This document shows, piece by piece, positions 42,036 through 42,364 of a stretch of 42,364 bases of DNA. Numbering within the stretch: position 1 is the stretch's first letter; each line of letters opens with the position of its first letter. A program made the translations under genes and the position numbers. The DNA comes from Candidatus Avirikenella pullistercoris. GTDB lineage: Bacteria > Bacteroidota > Bacteroidia > Bacteroidales > Rikenellaceae. The notes under the pieces were generated by a model. The model had not been told where the DNA came from and searched no databases. It saw nothing but the letters and a program-made list of their open reading frames with translations. The stretch lies in NCBI GenBank assembly GCA_018710935.1, contig DVIX01000082.1:1-42364 (forward strand), read 5' to 3'.

Positions 42036-42364
42036 TCAATAATGTTTCACTTTCAGATAAACGACAGATTGTATTCCCAACATAATGACAAAAAACCATT
42101 CTACGGTCCATAAAACCGCCAACGGCACGCCCCTGCCGCTCATACCCCACAACAGGACAGAATAAAACAAAACGGTTATCGACTGAAATAAGAATGCCGC
42201 TTTTACGCCTCCTGTACCTATAACCGCATTCATATAAACATATCCGGGTACTGCAAAGCCGTAATTAAGCAACATAACGGTATACGGCAACCAGGACAAC
42301 GCCACCAACGTCTCATCGCCGGTATAGACACCGACCACCTGCCGGTGAAATACCAAAGCCGATA
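42036..42364 (-). CDS. MATE-family efflux transporter, C-terminal part
   Basis: Only the 3' end is in the window; the coding frame runs off the right edge. About 107 residues show three to four hydrophobic helices, a GVYTGDETLVALS turn, NAVIGTGGVKAAF and a final helix with AVLWTVEWFFVIML before VYLKVKHY. This is the C-terminal end of Bacteroidales MATE (DinF-like) transporters with the G-T-G motif typical of the twelfth-helix region. These are Na+ or H+ coupled drug exporters. Substrate unknown. Confidence 0.7.
   Translation of the reverse strand, partial: SALVFHRQVVGVYTGDETLVALSWLPYTVMLLNYGFAVPGYVYMNAVIGTGGVKAAFLFQSITVLFYSVLLWGMSGRGVPLAVLWTVEWFFVIMLGIQSVVYLKVKHY

Overview
The window reads as the chromosome of a gut-type Bacteroidales bacterium (phylum Bacteroidota). 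Evidence: many genes are preceded by the Bacteroidota sigma-factor -7 element TAnnTTTG instead of a sigma-70 -10 box, most starts lack a strong Shine-Dalgarno sequence, and the families are typical of the phylum (fimbrillin-like lipoproteins, a DUF4270 lipoprotein, a GT5-only glycogen synthase fragment, topA with a histone-like tail, a GNAT-argG-argC-argD cluster). The genus cannot be fixed from the sequence alone.

Left part (1-9.9 kb): a decayed aldo/keto reductase, a secreted flavodoxin with an AraC regulator, a nucleotidyltransferase-fold protein, and a second AraC regulator divergent from a three-gene TolC / HlyD-EmrA / DHA2-MFS drug efflux operon. Then comes a promoter, a clear cobalamin riboswitch and a YidE/AspT-type transporter.

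Middle (10-18.5 kb): a two-gene operon encoding a lipoprotein that joins a fimbrillin-like domain to an IdeS/Mac-type (C66) cysteine protease domain, followed by a second fimbrillin-like lipoprotein. This is the most interesting coding content. Next are a DJ-1/PfpI gene broken by two apparent G-to-A changes, menA, and a low-gene-density zone holding remnants of mobile-element genes, two tRNA-Ser genes of opposite orientation, and three full copies plus a fragment of a ~120-bp palindrome-rich repeat lying just downstream of the tRNA terminators. A dipeptidase lipoprotein sits between the tRNAs.

Right-centre (18.5-30 kb): birA; a PspC-PadR-PspC operon; a metallo-beta-lactamase-fold protein divergent from an HxlR regulator; a flippase-dut-TPR operon; cysQ, mgsA and an FKBP-type lipoprotein.

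Right end (30-42.4 kb), mostly on the minus strand: topA, then a DUF4270 gene overlapping a short glycogen-synthase-like gene, argB, and an arginine operon GNAT-argG-argC-argD. This operon begins with a well-formed promoter and a 33-codon leader ORF ending in four consecutive arginine codons followed by a stop, which looks like an arginine-sensing leader peptide. A pirin gene and the 3' end of a MATE transporter close the window.

Functional themes: arginine biosynthesis with a putative attenuation-type leader, cobalamin-responsive transport, surface proteolysis of possible host targets, envelope stress and drug efflux, and several signs of gene decay.
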